Positions 1 through 8,256 of a stretch of DNA of 64,000 nucleotides are shown in pieces; the first letter of the stretch is position 1; each line of letters opens with the position of its first letter. The notes under the pieces were generated by a model that had not been told where the DNA came from, ran no database searches, and worked only from the letters and a program-made list of their open reading frames with translations. The stretch is from positions 558,001 through 622,000 of the forward strand of contig NZ_RAHW01000001.1 in the NCBI RefSeq assembly GCF_004117875.1, written 5' to 3'. The position numbers were made by a program, and so were the translations under genes. Source of the DNA: Geomonas oryzae. Its GTDB lineage: Bacteria; Desulfobacterota; Desulfuromonadia; Geobacterales; Geobacteraceae.

Positions 1-289
1 CTATACCGCCGTTCTCGACCGAGGTGTTCTTCCAGGCCAGGTGCGTGAACCTTGAGTCGACGGAAACACCGATCACCTCGCAGTTCTTCTCCTTGAACTC
101 TGCAACCCTCTTGTTGAACGCGAGGATCTCGGAAGGGCAGACGAAGGTGAAGTCGAGCGGGTAGAAAAAGAGCACGACGTATTTGCCGCGGTATTTGGAC
201 AGAGTGAGCTCTGCGAAGGAGTTGTCTGGCATTACCGCCTGCGCCGTGAAATCGGGTGCTTCCTTAGTAACCAAGGTAGTAAGACTCAT
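1..289 (-). CDS. 2-Cys peroxiredoxin (AhpC/TSA family), N-terminal part
   Basis: The first 96 codons of a thiol peroxidase that reduces hydrogen peroxide and alkyl hydroperoxides in the cytoplasm; the rest lies beyond the left edge. The reading begins [16 protein letters not shown] and contains [17 protein letters not shown], whose FVCP cysteine is the peroxidatic cysteine of typical 2-Cys peroxiredoxins, followed by the [15 protein letters not shown] strand-helix stretch of the thioredoxin fold. The ATG at 289 follows an AAAGGAGA ribosome binding site. The resolving cysteine cannot be seen because the gene is cut. The family is clear; its electron donor is not visible. Confidence 0.93.
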   Translation of the reverse strand, partial: MSLTTLVTKEAPDFTAQAVMPDNSFAELTLSKYRGKYVVLFFYPLDFTFVCPSEILAFNKRVAEFKEKNCEVIGVSVDSRFTHLAWKNTSVENGGI

Positions 290-437
290 AAGTGCTGTTC
301 TCCTTTCAGCTGATTGGGATTTCTAATGGAGGCAACTGTACCAGCCCCCTAATCCTCTGTCAATCAAAAAAGATAAAAAGCGTCCTATTTGTCCCTTTAC
401 CCTGTCGCGCCGTCCGAGTCCCTCCTACCCTGCACGC

Positions 438-1190
438 CTACCGCTCGATGATTTCGCCGCGAATGCTGATGGTTACCTCACGGAAGGGGATCTCCATCCC
501 GGAGGCGGCCAGGGCCTGACGCGCCGCCATCACGATGCCGCCGCAGCAGGGGACCTCCATCCTGAGCACCGTGATACCCGTGATGCCGGAGACCCGGAAC
601 AGCTCGGTGAGCTTTTGCAGGTAGGCGTTGTTGTCGTCTAGCTTCGGGCAGCCGACCACCACCGCCTTTCCGGCGAGGAAGTCCTGGTGGTAGTTCGCGT
701 AGGCGAAGGGGACGCAGTCAGCCGTGATGAGGAGTTCCGCACCCTTGAAGTACGGCGCCGTCACCGGCACCAGGTGCAACTGCACCGGCCACTGTGCCAG
801 CTGGCTCTGCACCGCGCCCGCGGGCTGAGCCGGCGCTGCCGGGGCCGGGGCGAAGCTCTGAACGCGCGAACCGGGGCAACCGCCGCCGTGACCGTGACCG
901 TGACCGTGACCGTGACCGTGGGCATGGGCGTGACCGTGGGCGGGTGCCCCCTGGGCCTGCAGGTGTTTCTCGACGGCAACCTCGTCGAATTCGTCCGCGT
1001 CACGCTCGATGATGGTGATGGCATCCTGCGGGCATTCACCCAGGCACGCGCCCAGTCCGTCGCACAGGTTGTCCGCGGCGATCTGTGCTTTGCCGTTGAC
1101 TATTTTGATCGCCCCCTCGGCACAGGACGGAACACAGAGCCCGCAGCCGTCACATTTTTCCTGGTCGATATTTACGATTTTCCTGATCAT
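438..1190 (-). CDS. 4Fe-4S ferredoxin-type protein with His-Gly repeat loop
   Basis: A 250-residue protein. Residues 1-65 form a bacterial two-cluster ferredoxin domain, with CDGCGLCVPSC and then CDGLGACLGECP; the second motif has a widened spacing. A linker at about residues 84-102 is a run of HG/HA dipeptides, followed by a Pro/Ala-rich stretch and a C-terminal domain with VVVGCPKLDD and EVPCCGG cysteines. Similar proteins in Geobacter relatives are annotated only as 4Fe-4S ferredoxins. The His-rich loop could bind nickel, zinc or cobalt (inference). The gene lies alone, with no obvious redox partner next to it. Confidence 0.85.
   Translation of the reverse strand: MIRKIVNIDQEKCDGCGLCVPSCAEGAIKIVNGKAQIAADNLCDGLGACLGECPQDAITIIERDADEFDEVAVEKHLQAQGAPAHGHAHAHGHGHGHGHGHGGGCPGSRVQSFAPAPAAPAQPAGAVQSQLAQWPVQLHLVPVTAPYFKGAELLITADCVPFAYANYHQDFLAGKAVVVGCPKLDDNNAYLQKLTELFRVSGITGITVLRMEVPCCGGIVMAARQALAASGMEIPFREVTISIRGEIIER
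889..935. repeat. Hexanucleotide tandem repeat encoding the His-Gly run
   Basis: Consecutive GACCGT units (read on the + strand) lie inside the ferredoxin gene. On the coding strand they give alternating His and Gly. Because the unit is 6 bp, copy-number change would keep frame and alter only the number of HG pairs. Confidence 0.8.
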
Positions 1191-1203
1191 CCCTACCCCC
1201 TTA

Positions 1204-1326
1204 AAACCGGTTCTATGTTCTACGTTCTATGTTCTAAGTTAAAAAACTGAAAACTCACAACGCCTCTGTTACCTGCCGCCACTTTCTTACCTTCCGGTTC
1301 TCACGTAGAACGTAGAACCCAGAACG
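1204..1326. repeat. Inverted clusters of 7-bp repeats between genes
   Basis: Four head-to-tail heptamers TTCTAYG/TTCTAAG lie at 1211-1238. Two copies of the reverse complement, CGTAGAA, lie at 1304-1317 with a further partial copy to 1326. The two clusters face each other across about 65 bp, so the transcript could fold into a long stem. They lie between the start of the ferredoxin gene and the end of the YgbA-like gene. No coding sequence is seen here. Confidence 0.75.
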
Positions 1327-1330
1327 TCCG

Positions 1331-1645
1331 TTAAAAAAAGTAGTGCCAGAGAAGGTCAAGCCTGCCGCGCAGCAGGAGGTGCTTGCCGGAATAGGCCATC
1401 ACCTCGCGGATCTTCGCACGCTGGAGCTTGCCGTAGCAGTGGACGTGGCAATGTTTGCAGGTCGGCTTCGGATCGAGCGGGCACTTCTCCCGCTTCATCT
1501 TCGCGTAATCAAGAAGCCCCCTGCATTCCTCACAGAGCACGCCCTTCGCGCTTTTGTGCTTGCTGCGGCAGTAGAAGCCGATGAAGGTCTCCAGGACCCT
1601 GATGTCCTTTTCCTGTTTTTCTTTCTTTTCCATGCTGGCAACCAT
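1331..1645 (-). CDS. ygbA: Nitrous oxide-stimulated promoter family protein (YgbA-like)
   Basis: A 104-residue cytoplasmic protein, or 100 residues if translation starts at the MEKK methionine. It matches the small YgbA family, with the conserved ETFIGFYCRSKHKS segment, CEECRGLLDYAKMKREKCP, and a Cys/His cluster CKHCHVHCY that looks like a metal or Fe-S site. In enterobacteria ygbA belongs to the NO-responsive NsrR regulon and has been linked to recovery from nitrosative stress (family knowledge). No good ribosome binding site precedes either methionine. A perfect 12-bp palindrome lies about 25 bp upstream and may be the regulator site. Confidence 0.8.
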   Translation of the reverse strand: MVASMEKKEKQEKDIRVLETFIGFYCRSKHKSAKGVLCEECRGLLDYAKMKREKCPLDPKPTCKHCHVHCYGKLQRAKIREVMAYSGKHLLLRGRLDLLWHYFF

Positions 1646-1669
1646 AGCAGAAGAAATCCCACATCTTCA

Positions 1670-1681
1670 TGACTTAAGTCA
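1670..1681 (-). promoter_or_regulatory. Palindromic operator candidate, CRP/FNR-family type
   Basis: TGACTTAAGTCA is a perfect 12-bp palindrome. On the minus strand it reads ATTGACTTAAGTCATG, close to TTGAC-N4-GTCAA, the layout used by NO- and oxygen-responsive CRP/FNR regulators such as NnrR and Dnr. It lies 25-37 bp upstream of the YgbA-like start, and also about 57 bp upstream of the divergent pcnB gene. Confidence 0.5.
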
Positions 1682-1738
1682 ATAAAATCAAGTACGCATC
1701 CTTTGCCTTTGCACGTAAACTGTGCTATTTTCCCGCGA

Positions 1739-3172
1739 ATGAACACTAACATGGAAAAAGTCATCATCCCGAGGGCGGAGCACTCTATCTCGCGCTCGCT
1801 GCTTAGCCCGAACGGCGTGAAGGTACTGTACAAACTCAGGGAACACGGTTTCATCGCCTACCTTGTGGGAGGCGGAGTGCGCGACCTGCTCCTTGGGCGC
1901 GAACCCAAAGACTTCGACGTCGTCACCGATGCCACTCCCAACCAGCTCAAGAAGCTGTTCCGCAACTGCCGCCTGATCGGCCGCCGCTTCCGCCTGGCCC
2001 ACATCCATTTCCACGACGAAATCATAGAGGTCGCCACCTTCCGCTCCACGGTCGATGCGGCTGAGGCCGCCCTCGAGGAGGCCGCCGAGACACCGCCGGA
2101 AGAGGCCGAGGCCGTTTCCGAGGCGGAACAGCTCGAAAACGAGCGCGACCGCAGAAAGCGCCGGCACCACCACGGGCCTCCCATCCTGAAGAGCGAGGAC
2201 GGCATGGTCCTCAGGGACAACGTCTTCGGCACGCCCGAGGAGGACGCCATACGGCGCGACTTCACGGTGAACGCGCTTTTCTACAACATCTCCGACTTCT
2301 CCATCATCGATCACGTGGGCGGCATGGAGGACCTGAAAAACGGCCTCATCCGCACCATCGGCGATCCGATGGTCCGCTTCACCGAGGACCCGGTGCGCAT
2401 GATCCGCGCCATCCGTTTCGCCTCCATGCTCGGCTTCAACATCGAGCCCCGCACCGAGGCCGCCATCGAGGCGCTCTGCGGCACCATCAACAAGGCGACG
2501 CCGCCACGCCTCTACGAGGAGGTGCTGAAGTTGCTCCTCATGGGAGCCGGGGAGCGCACCTACCAGATGATGCGCCACAACGGCCTGTTCGAGCCGCTCT
2601 TCCCGCACTTCGACGCCTGGCTCTCCCGCGAATCGGACGGGTACCCGCACGTGCGCGTGAGCAAGGCGCTGGAATGGGTCGATGACCAGTTGGGCCAGGG
2701 GATGCCGGTCTCCGCACCGCTGCTCATCGCGCTCATGTTCGGCGAGTACCTCGAAGAGAAGGTCGCCGCCTTCCGCGAGGCCGGGCTGCCGCCCCAGCAG
2801 GCGACCGACGCTGCTGTGGCAGCCTTTGCCGGAGAGCTTTCCCCGACCGTGGCGGTTCCGAACCGGGTGCTCGTCACGGTGCGGGACATCCTCAACCTGC
2901 AGCACCGCTTTCACAAGACACCGGGGAGAAACGGCCGCGGCGTGATCGCGCGTCCCTCGTTCGGCGACGCGCTGCAGTACCTGCGCTTCATGGAGCGACT
3001 CACCCCTCCCAAGCGCTCGCTCGCGGACTGGTGGGAGCGCTACGTCGTACAGCAGCTCGAGGCGCAGGGCGCGCCCATCGAGGCCGCCGGAAGCGAAGCG
3101 GCCGTCGAGGCCCCGAAGAAGAAGCGCAGGCGGAGAAGGCGGCGCAAGAAGCCGGGGCCGGCGCCGGAATAA
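1739..3172 (+). CDS. pcnB: PcnB-type poly(A) polymerase / tRNA nucleotidyltransferase family
   Basis: A class II nucleotidyltransferase of about 477 residues that adds A residues to RNA 3' ends, marking RNAs for decay. The head domain holds GGGVRDLLLGREPKDFDVV; the D58-x-D60 pair binds the catalytic metal. RRDFTVNALFYN and the EDPVRMIRAIRFA helix are the RNA/NTP-binding motifs shared with CCA enzymes. The C-terminus is a basic tail (KKKRRRRRRRKK), as in E. coli PcnB. An acidic insertion lies near residues 105-130. ATG at 1739 was chosen because homology begins soon after; ATG 1751 is also possible, and neither has a clear ribosome binding site. A CCA-adding role cannot be excluded from sequence alone. 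Confidence 0.88.
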   Translation: MNTNMEKVIIPRAEHSISRSLLSPNGVKVLYKLREHGFIAYLVGGGVRDLLLGREPKDFDVVTDATPNQLKKLFRNCRLIGRRFRLAHIHFHDEIIEVATFRSTVDAAEAALEEAAETPPEEAEAVSEAEQLENERDRRKRRHHHGPPILKSEDGMVLRDNVFGTPEEDAIRRDFTVNALFYNISDFSIIDHVGGMEDLKNGLIRTIGDPMVRFTEDPVRMIRAIRFASMLGFNIEPRTEAAIEALCGTINKATPPRLYEEVLKLLLMGAGERTYQMMRHNGLFEPLFPHFDAWLSRESDGYPHVRVSKALEWVDDQLGQGMPVSAPLLIALMFGEYLEEKVAAFREAGLPPQQATDAAVAAFAGELSPTVAVPNRVLVTVRDILNLQHRFHKTPGRNGRGVIARPSFGDALQYLRFMERLTPPKRSLADWWERYVVQQLEAQGAPIEAAGSEAAVEAPKKKRRRRRRRKKPGPAPE

Positions 3173-3187
3173 AGCCCTTTTTACCCG

Positions 3188-3226
3188 CTTCCCCCTCCCC
3201 TACCCTCCCCCTCCGGGGGAGGGAGT
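3188..3226. repeat. REP-like palindrome after pcnB
   Basis: A C-rich/G-rich palindrome (CCCCCTCC...GGGGGAGGG) shortly after the pcnB stop. Related palindromes occur at eight other places in the window, nearly all between genes. Confidence 0.65.
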
Positions 3227-3240
3227 AGGCGCAGATGAAG

Positions 3241-3280
3241 AAAGCCCCTCTACCGCACCGGGTGCGAGGGGCTTTTCGTT
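3241..3280. terminator. Bidirectional intrinsic terminator between pcnB and uvrB
   Basis: A 10-bp perfect stem, AAAGCCCCTC (3241-3250) paired with GAGGGGCTTT (3266-3275). T runs lie on both sides, so it can end both convergent genes. Confidence 0.85.
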
Positions 3281-3313
3281 GTCAATTGTCAATTGTCAAT
3301 TGTCCATCGTCAA
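3279..3313. repeat. TTGTCAA heptamer tandem repeat
   Basis: Three exact TTGTCAA units followed by two degenerate ones, placed between the terminator and the uvrB stop codon. Confidence 0.75.
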
Positions 3314-3316
3314 TCG

Positions 3317-5296
3317 TTAGGTGATTTCCGCCACTTCCAGTCGCTTGATCTTGTCCCTCAGCTCGGCCGCCCGCTCGAACTCCTGCGCCTTCGCCGCCGC
3401 GAGCATCTCTTTTCTCAGCCGCTTCAGCGTCTTCTCCAGCTCTTTGGGACTCAGGAATTCCTCCGCCTTGACCGGCACGGTGACCCAGTCCTTCTCTTCG
3501 GGCGCCTGCAGCACGTTGGCAATCACACGCCTCACGCTCTCCGGCGTGATGCCGTGCTCGGCGTTGTAGGCCTGCTGCAGCTCGCGGCGCCTCTGCGTCT
3601 CGTCGATCGCCTCGCGCATGGATCCGGTCACCTTGTCGGCGTACATGAGCACCCGGCCGGACACGTTGCGCGCCGCGCGGCCGCAAGTCTGGATCAGTGA
3701 GCGCGTCGAGCGGAGGAAGCCCTCCTTGTCGGCGTCAAGGATCGCGACCAGCGAGACCTCGGGAAGGTCGAGCCCCTCGCGGAGCAGGTTGATGCCGACC
3801 AACACGTCGAACTCGCCCAGACGCAGGTCGCGCAGGATCTCCATGCGCTGGAAGGTGTCGATGTCCGAGTGCAGGTAGCGCACACGGATGCCGAGCTCGC
3901 GGTAGTAGTCGGTGAGTTCCTCGGCCATCCGCTTGGTGAGCGTCGTGACGAGGATGCGCTCGCCCCGCTCGGTGGTGGCGCGCACCTCGTGCAGCAGGTC
4001 GTCCACCTGCCCCGCCGCCGGACGCACCTCGATCACCGGGTCGATGAGTCCGGTGGGACGGATGAGCTGCTCGACCACCACCCCCTCGGACATCTTCAGC
4101 TCGTATTCCGCCGGTGTCGCCGAGACGTAGATCACCTGGTTCAGCTTCCTGGTGAATTCCTGGAAGGTAAGCGGCCGGTTGTCCAGCGCCGAGGGGAGCC
4201 GGAAACCGAAGTTCACCAGGGTCTCCTTCCGGCTGCGGTCGCCGCGGTACATCCCTCCCACCTGCGAGACCGTGATGTGGGACTCGTCGACCACCAGCAG
4301 GAAGTCGTCCGGGAAGTAGTCGATCAGGGTGTACGGCGGGTCGCCCGCATTTCTGCCGTCGAAGTGGCGCGAGTAGTTCTCGATCCCCTGGCAAAAGCCC
4401 ATCTGCTCCATCATCTCGATGTCGAAGAAGGTGCGCTGCTCGATGCGCTGCGCCTCCAGGAGCATGTTCTGCTCCTTGAAGTGACGGATGCGCTCCTCCA
4501 CCTCCAATCTTATCTGCTCGACGGCCCGCTCCAGGGTCTGGCGCGTCGCCACGTAGTGCGAGGCGGGGTAGATGGCGAAGCGGGCGAGCTTTTGCAGCTG
4601 CACGCCGCGCAAGGGGTCGATCTCGGAGATGGCGTCGATGGTGTCGCCCCAGAACTCGACGCGGATGGCTCGCTCGTCGTCGTGCGCCGGGAAGACCTCG
4701 ACGGTGTCGCCGCGCACCCGGAAGCTGCCGCGGTGGAAGTCGACGTCGTTTCTCTCGTACTGGATTTCGACCAGGCGCTTTAAAAGTTCGTCGCGCCCGA
4801 GTTCGTCACCCTCGCGCAGGCGGATCTGCATCTGCTGGTACGACTCGGGGGAGCCGATGCCGTAGATGCAGGAGACCGAGGCGACTATGATGGTGTCGCG
4901 CCGGGTCAGAAGGCTCCTGGTGGCGGCGTGGCGGAACTTGTCGATCTCGTCGTTGATCGAGGAGTCCTTCTCGATGAAGGTGTCGGAGGCGGGGATGTAG
5001 GCTTCCGGCTGGTAGTAGTCGTAGTAGGAGACGAAGTACTCGACCGCGTTGTTGGGGAAAAGCTCCTTGAACTCGCCGTAGAGCTGGGCGGCCAGGGTCT
5101 TGTTGGGGGCGAGCACGAGGGCGGGTCGGTTGCACCGGGCGATCACCTGCGCCATGGTGAAGGTCTTGCCGGAGCCGGTCACCCCGAGCAGGACCTGGTG
5201 CCGGTCGCCGCGCAGCACCCCTTCCGAGAGCTCGTCGATGGCGCGCGGCTGGTCGCCCCGCGCCTGGAATTCCGTTACCAGTTCGAATTTTTCCAT
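3317..5296 (-). CDS. uvrB: Excinuclease ABC subunit UvrB
   Basis: A 659-residue helicase-like DNA damage verification subunit of nucleotide excision repair, working with UvrA and UvrC. Walker A GVTGSGKT lies at residues 38-45. The damage-probing beta-hairpin [12 protein letters not shown] is at about 91-102. DEXX-type VVDESH and the helicase motif VSATPAEYE follow, then TCGRAARN. The C-terminal UVR motif (residues about 622-655, [12 protein letters not shown]) binds UvrC/UvrA. Length is usual for UvrB. The region before ATG 5296 has no strong ribosome binding site. The gene is convergent with pcnB and shares its terminator. Confidence 0.98.
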   Translation of the reverse strand: MEKFELVTEFQARGDQPRAIDELSEGVLRGDRHQVLLGVTGSGKTFTMAQVIARCNRPALVLAPNKTLAAQLYGEFKELFPNNAVEYFVSYYDYYQPEAYIPASDTFIEKDSSINDEIDKFRHAATRSLLTRRDTIIVASVSCIYGIGSPESYQQMQIRLREGDELGRDELLKRLVEIQYERNDVDFHRGSFRVRGDTVEVFPAHDDERAIRVEFWGDTIDAISEIDPLRGVQLQKLARFAIYPASHYVATRQTLERAVEQIRLEVEERIRHFKEQNMLLEAQRIEQRTFFDIEMMEQMGFCQGIENYSRHFDGRNAGDPPYTLIDYFPDDFLLVVDESHITVSQVGGMYRGDRSRKETLVNFGFRLPSALDNRPLTFQEFTRKLNQVIYVSATPAEYELKMSEGVVVEQLIRPTGLIDPVIEVRPAAGQVDDLLHEVRATTERGERILVTTLTKRMAEELTDYYRELGIRVRYLHSDIDTFQRMEILRDLRLGEFDVLVGINLLREGLDLPEVSLVAILDADKEGFLRSTRSLIQTCGRAARNVSGRVLMYADKVTGSMREAIDETQRRRELQQAYNAEHGITPESVRRVIANVLQAPEEKDWVTVPVKAEEFLSPKELEKTLKRLRKEMLAAAKAQEFERAAELRDKIKRLEVAEIT

Positions 5297-5340
5297 GCCG
5301 ACGATACTAACAGGAGGGGGTGCGCCTTGGCAACAGGGGA

Positions 5341-5790
5341 TCAGGCTGCGGCGCAGCCTCGGGAGGGGGGGAGCTGGTTCACGCTGAGCCAGTAGTTCAT
5401 CACCTGCTTCATGTTGTCGCAGAACTGGCCGTAATCCACCGGCTTCCGGATATAGCTGTTGGCGCCCAGGCGGTAGCTGTCGAGAATGTCCTGCTCCTCG
5501 GTGGAGGAGGTGAACACGATGACGGGGATGGAGCGGGTGCGGGACTCCTCCCGCATGCGCCGGAGCACCTCCAGGCCGTTCACCTTGGGAAGCTTCAGGT
5601 CGAGCAACACGAGAATGGGGACGGGGACCTCGCGCCGCCCCGCACCCTGCCCCCCGCCGAACAGGTGCTCCAGGGCCTCGGCGCCGTCGCGCGCCACCAC
5701 GATGCCGTAAGGCATGTGCTTTCTGATCGCCCTCAGGGTCAGGGCCTCATCATCCGGGTTGTCTTCGACCAGCAGGATGGTCTTGTTCAC
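5341..5790 (-). CDS. Single-domain response regulator (Rcp1-like)
   Basis: A 149-residue CheY-like receiver with no output domain. It begins [17 protein letters not shown], giving the acidic pocket (E9, D10). The phosphoacceptor is D64 in [12 protein letters not shown]. The switch Thr lies in VFTSS and the conserved Lys in IRKPVD. The long alpha2-beta3 loop ([13 protein letters not shown]) and the overall pattern match the Rcp1/phytochrome-partner type of regulator often carried by multi-sensor kinases. No kinase is adjacent, so the partner is unknown. It is separated from uvrB by 44 bp and may be cotranscribed with it. Confidence 0.9.
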   Translation of the reverse strand: MNKTILLVEDNPDDEALTLRAIRKHMPYGIVVARDGAEALEHLFGGGQGAGRREVPVPILVLLDLKLPKVNGLEVLRRMREESRTRSIPVIVFTSSTEEQDILDSYRLGANSYIRKPVDYGQFCDNMKQVMNYWLSVNQLPPSRGCAAA

Positions 5791-5898
5791 CGTAGTTCTC
5801 CTCGTGATAGAGATGGCGACTGCAGCTGTATAGCAATTCCTTCGGCTGGATGCAATATTTTTAATAATTTTCCTTTAAAGCGCCCCTTAATCCAAATG

Positions 5899-5928
5899 TT
5901 GCTTTTTCCGACGGCCATGTGCCATACT
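5899..5928 (+). promoter_or_regulatory. Candidate sigma-70 promoter for tatA
   Basis: TTGCTT (5899-5904) and CATACT (5923-5928), separated by 18 bp, 36 bp upstream of the tatA start. Confidence 0.4.
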
Positions 5929-5963
5929 GCACGCGTTTAGGGAACTCACCAAGGGAGGGTCAC

Positions 5964-6155
5964 ATGTTCGGATTCGGAATGCCGGAGCTCATCATAATTC
6001 TGGTTATCGTACTCGTGGTGTTCGGCGCAGGCCGGCTTCCCGAGATCGGCGGCGCGCTCGGCAAAAGCATCAGGAACTTCAAGAAGGCCGCCAACGGCAA
6101 GGAAGAAATCGAGATTAAAGCAACCCGCCCGGATGACGATAAGAAAGGGAGCTAG
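5964..6155 (+). CDS. tatA: Sec-independent protein translocase subunit TatA/TatE
   Basis: A 63-residue pore-forming subunit of the twin-arginine translocase, which exports folded cofactor-containing proteins. The N-terminal segment [20 protein letters not shown] is the membrane anchor. The FG hinge motif ([23 protein letters not shown]) starts the amphipathic helix. A short charged tail follows. The ATG at 5964 is preceded by AAGGGAGGG at ideal distance. No tatB or tatC is beside it. A likely client in this window is the Tat-signal-bearing ActB at 39078. Confidence 0.95.
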   Translation: MFGFGMPELIIILVIVLVVFGAGRLPEIGGALGKSIRNFKKAANGKEEIEIKATRPDDDKKGS

Positions 6156-6187
6156 CTCCAGCTCATTAGTTTCCGCCCCGTCGAAAC

Positions 6188-6228
6188 AGAGGTCCCCGCT
6201 GCAGCTTGTGGGGACCTCTTTGTTTTTT
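6188..6228 (+). terminator. Intrinsic terminator after tatA
   Basis: A perfect 10-bp stem AGAGGTCCCC (6188-6197) / GGGGACCTCT (6210-6219), followed by TTGTTTTTT. Confidence 0.92.
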
Positions 6229-6269
6229 GGGCCGTCGATAAAGACGCCGCACGGGACACCGAGGGGATC

Positions 6270-8159
6270 ATGAAAAAGAAGGATTCGCACGCGTCCCAGG
6301 GCGCCGGCCAGATCGTCGAGCTTCTCGTCAGCACCGGCGTGATAACCCGGGACCAGCTCCTCTACGCCCAGCGCGTGCACGGCAAGTTGCAGTCAACTAA
6401 AACGCTCATCGACGTGCTCCAGGAACTAGAGTTTCTGAAACGCGAGGACGTGGCGCGCATCCTGCGCGAGAACAGCCTCTCGGTAAGGATCGGCGACCTC
6501 CTGGTGGAACTCGGCTACCTCAAACAGAGCGAGCTCCTCACCGCCCTGAACCTGCAGAAGCAGGAAGGGGCACCGCGCAAGATGCTGGGCGACATCATCA
6601 TCGAGAAGGGGTTCATCGAGGAGCGCAGGCTGGTCGAGGTGCTCTCGTTCCAGCTCGGCTTTCCGGTCGCAGAACTCGAGTTCCGCAAGCTGGACCGCAA
6701 GCTCTTCGCGAAGGCACCCTTCGAGGTGTTCCGTGACGAGCTGTTCGTGCCGTACGCGATGGACGACGAGGGTGCCGTCCTGGTCGCCTTCGCCAATCCG
6801 CTCGAAACCTACTCGCGGCTGAGCGCCGAACGCATCTTCGGCAGGACGGTGAGACCCGCGATAGCCACTCGGAGCGCCATACTCGCCGCGGTCGCCTCCG
6901 CGCAGAAATCGGCGGGGAGCGAAAGCGCCGCCCCCGACGAGAACACCGTCGTCGGCATGATCAACAAGCTCTTCGACGACGCCATGACGCTCGGCGCCAG
7001 CGACATCCACATAGAGCCGCTCCGGGACCGGCTCCGTATCCGGATGCGCCACGACGGCGTCATGATGCCGCACCTGGAGCTCCCCCTCGAGATCGCGCCG
7101 CAGATCTCCTCCAGGATCAAGGTCATGTCACAGGCGGACATCGCCGAGAAAAGGCGTCACCAGGACGGCCGCATCCTCTACGAAAGTAGGCAGCACGGTT
7201 TCAACCTCGACATGAGGGTCTCCTTCTACATCACCCTCTTCGGGGAAAAGATCGTCCTGCGACTGCTCAACAAGAAGGAGGCCATCCTCGCCATCTCCGA
7301 CATCGGGATGGCCCCGCGCATGCTCAAACAGTTCGTGGAGGACGCCCTGGAGACCCCTTCCGGGGTCATGATCATCACCGGCCCCACCGGCAGCGGCAAG
7401 ACCTCCACCCTCTACGGGTGCGTGAGCCATCTGAACAACATCAACACCAGCATCATCACCGCCGAGGACCCGGTCGAGTTCGTCATCGAGGGGGTGTCGC
7501 AGTGCTCGATCAACCAGAAGATCGGCGTCACCTTCGAGGAAACCCTGCGACACATGGTGCGCCAGGACCCGGACGTCATCGTGCTCGGGGAGATTCGCGA
7601 CACCTTCTCCGCCGAGACCGCGATCCAGGCCGCGCTCACCGGGCACAAGGTGCTCACCACTTTCCACACCGAGGACAGCATCGGCGGGCTTTTGCGGCTG
7701 ATGAACATGCAGATCGAGTCCTTTTTGATATCGTCCACCGTGGTCTGCGTGGTGGCACAGCGCCTCCTCCGCCTGGTTTGCAACGACTGCGCTGAGACCT
7801 ACGTCCCCACACCGGCCGAATACGGCAGGATGGGGTACTCCGCCAAGGACCTGGCCGGCGCCACCTTCCGCACCGGGCGCGGCTGCCCCCAGTGCCGCTT
7901 TACCGGGTTCCGGGGCAGGACCGCCGTCTTCGAGCTTTTGATCATGAACGAGCCGGTAAAGGAGGCCATCCTGCAGAGCAAGTCTTCTGCGGAGATCCGG
8001 CGGCTCAGCATCGAGACGTCCGGTATGGTTACCCTTTTTGAAGACGGGTTGGTGAAGGCGGCCGACGGGAAGATCTCGATCCAGGAAGTGCTGCGCGACC
8101 TGCCGCGCATTGGGACGCCCCGCCCGCTGCGTGAATTGAAGCGCATCCTCGGCAGCTGA
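6270..8159 (+). CDS. GspE/PilB-family secretion or pilus assembly ATPase
   Basis: A 629-residue hexameric motor ATPase of the type II secretion/type IV pilus class. The N-terminal 200 residues hold MshEN-like repeats (RIGDLLVELGYL is the clearest), a module known to bind c-di-GMP in MshE-type ATPases. Walker A GPTGSGKT is at residues 371-378. The Asp box (AEDPVEF) and Walker B (VIVLGEIRD) follow, then a zinc-binding tetracysteine with CNDC and CPQC, typical of GspE/PilB. No inner-membrane platform or pilin genes are adjacent. An HDOD gene follows after 97 bp, so it may serve a dispersed T2S/T4P system or have a regulatory role. Confidence 0.9.
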   Translation: MKKKDSHASQGAGQIVELLVSTGVITRDQLLYAQRVHGKLQSTKTLIDVLQELEFLKREDVARILRENSLSVRIGDLLVELGYLKQSELLTALNLQKQEGAPRKMLGDIIIEKGFIEERRLVEVLSFQLGFPVAELEFRKLDRKLFAKAPFEVFRDELFVPYAMDDEGAVLVAFANPLETYSRLSAERIFGRTVRPAIATRSAILAAVASAQKSAGSESAAPDENTVVGMINKLFDDAMTLGASDIHIEPLRDRLRIRMRHDGVMMPHLELPLEIAPQISSRIKVMSQADIAEKRRHQDGRILYESRQHGFNLDMRVSFYITLFGEKIVLRLLNKKEAILAISDIGMAPRMLKQFVEDALETPSGVMIITGPTGSGKTSTLYGCVSHLNNINTSIITAEDPVEFVIEGVSQCSINQKIGVTFEETLRHMVRQDPDVIVLGEIRDTFSAETAIQAALTGHKVLTTFHTEDSIGGLLRLMNMQIESFLISSTVVCVVAQRLLRLVCNDCAETYVPTPAEYGRMGYSAKDLAGATFRTGRGCPQCRFTGFRGRTAVFELLIMNEPVKEAILQSKSSAEIRRLSIETSGMVTLFEDGLVKAADGKISIQEVLRDLPRIGTPRPLRELKRILGS

Positions 8160-8256
8160 CGGGGAGGAGGGAGCGCGAGGGTACTGGCTCCGCAAGGTGC
8201 CTGTCCCCTTATGTGCATCCCGGATGAACCGACGGGAAGCAGCAAGGAGATACTGA

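Noticed and set aside
1204..1326. Short repeat clusters as a CRISPR array
   Set aside because: Units are 7 bp and directly joined, with no unique spacers and no cas genes. The same holds for the arrays at 3279, 33314 and 41964.
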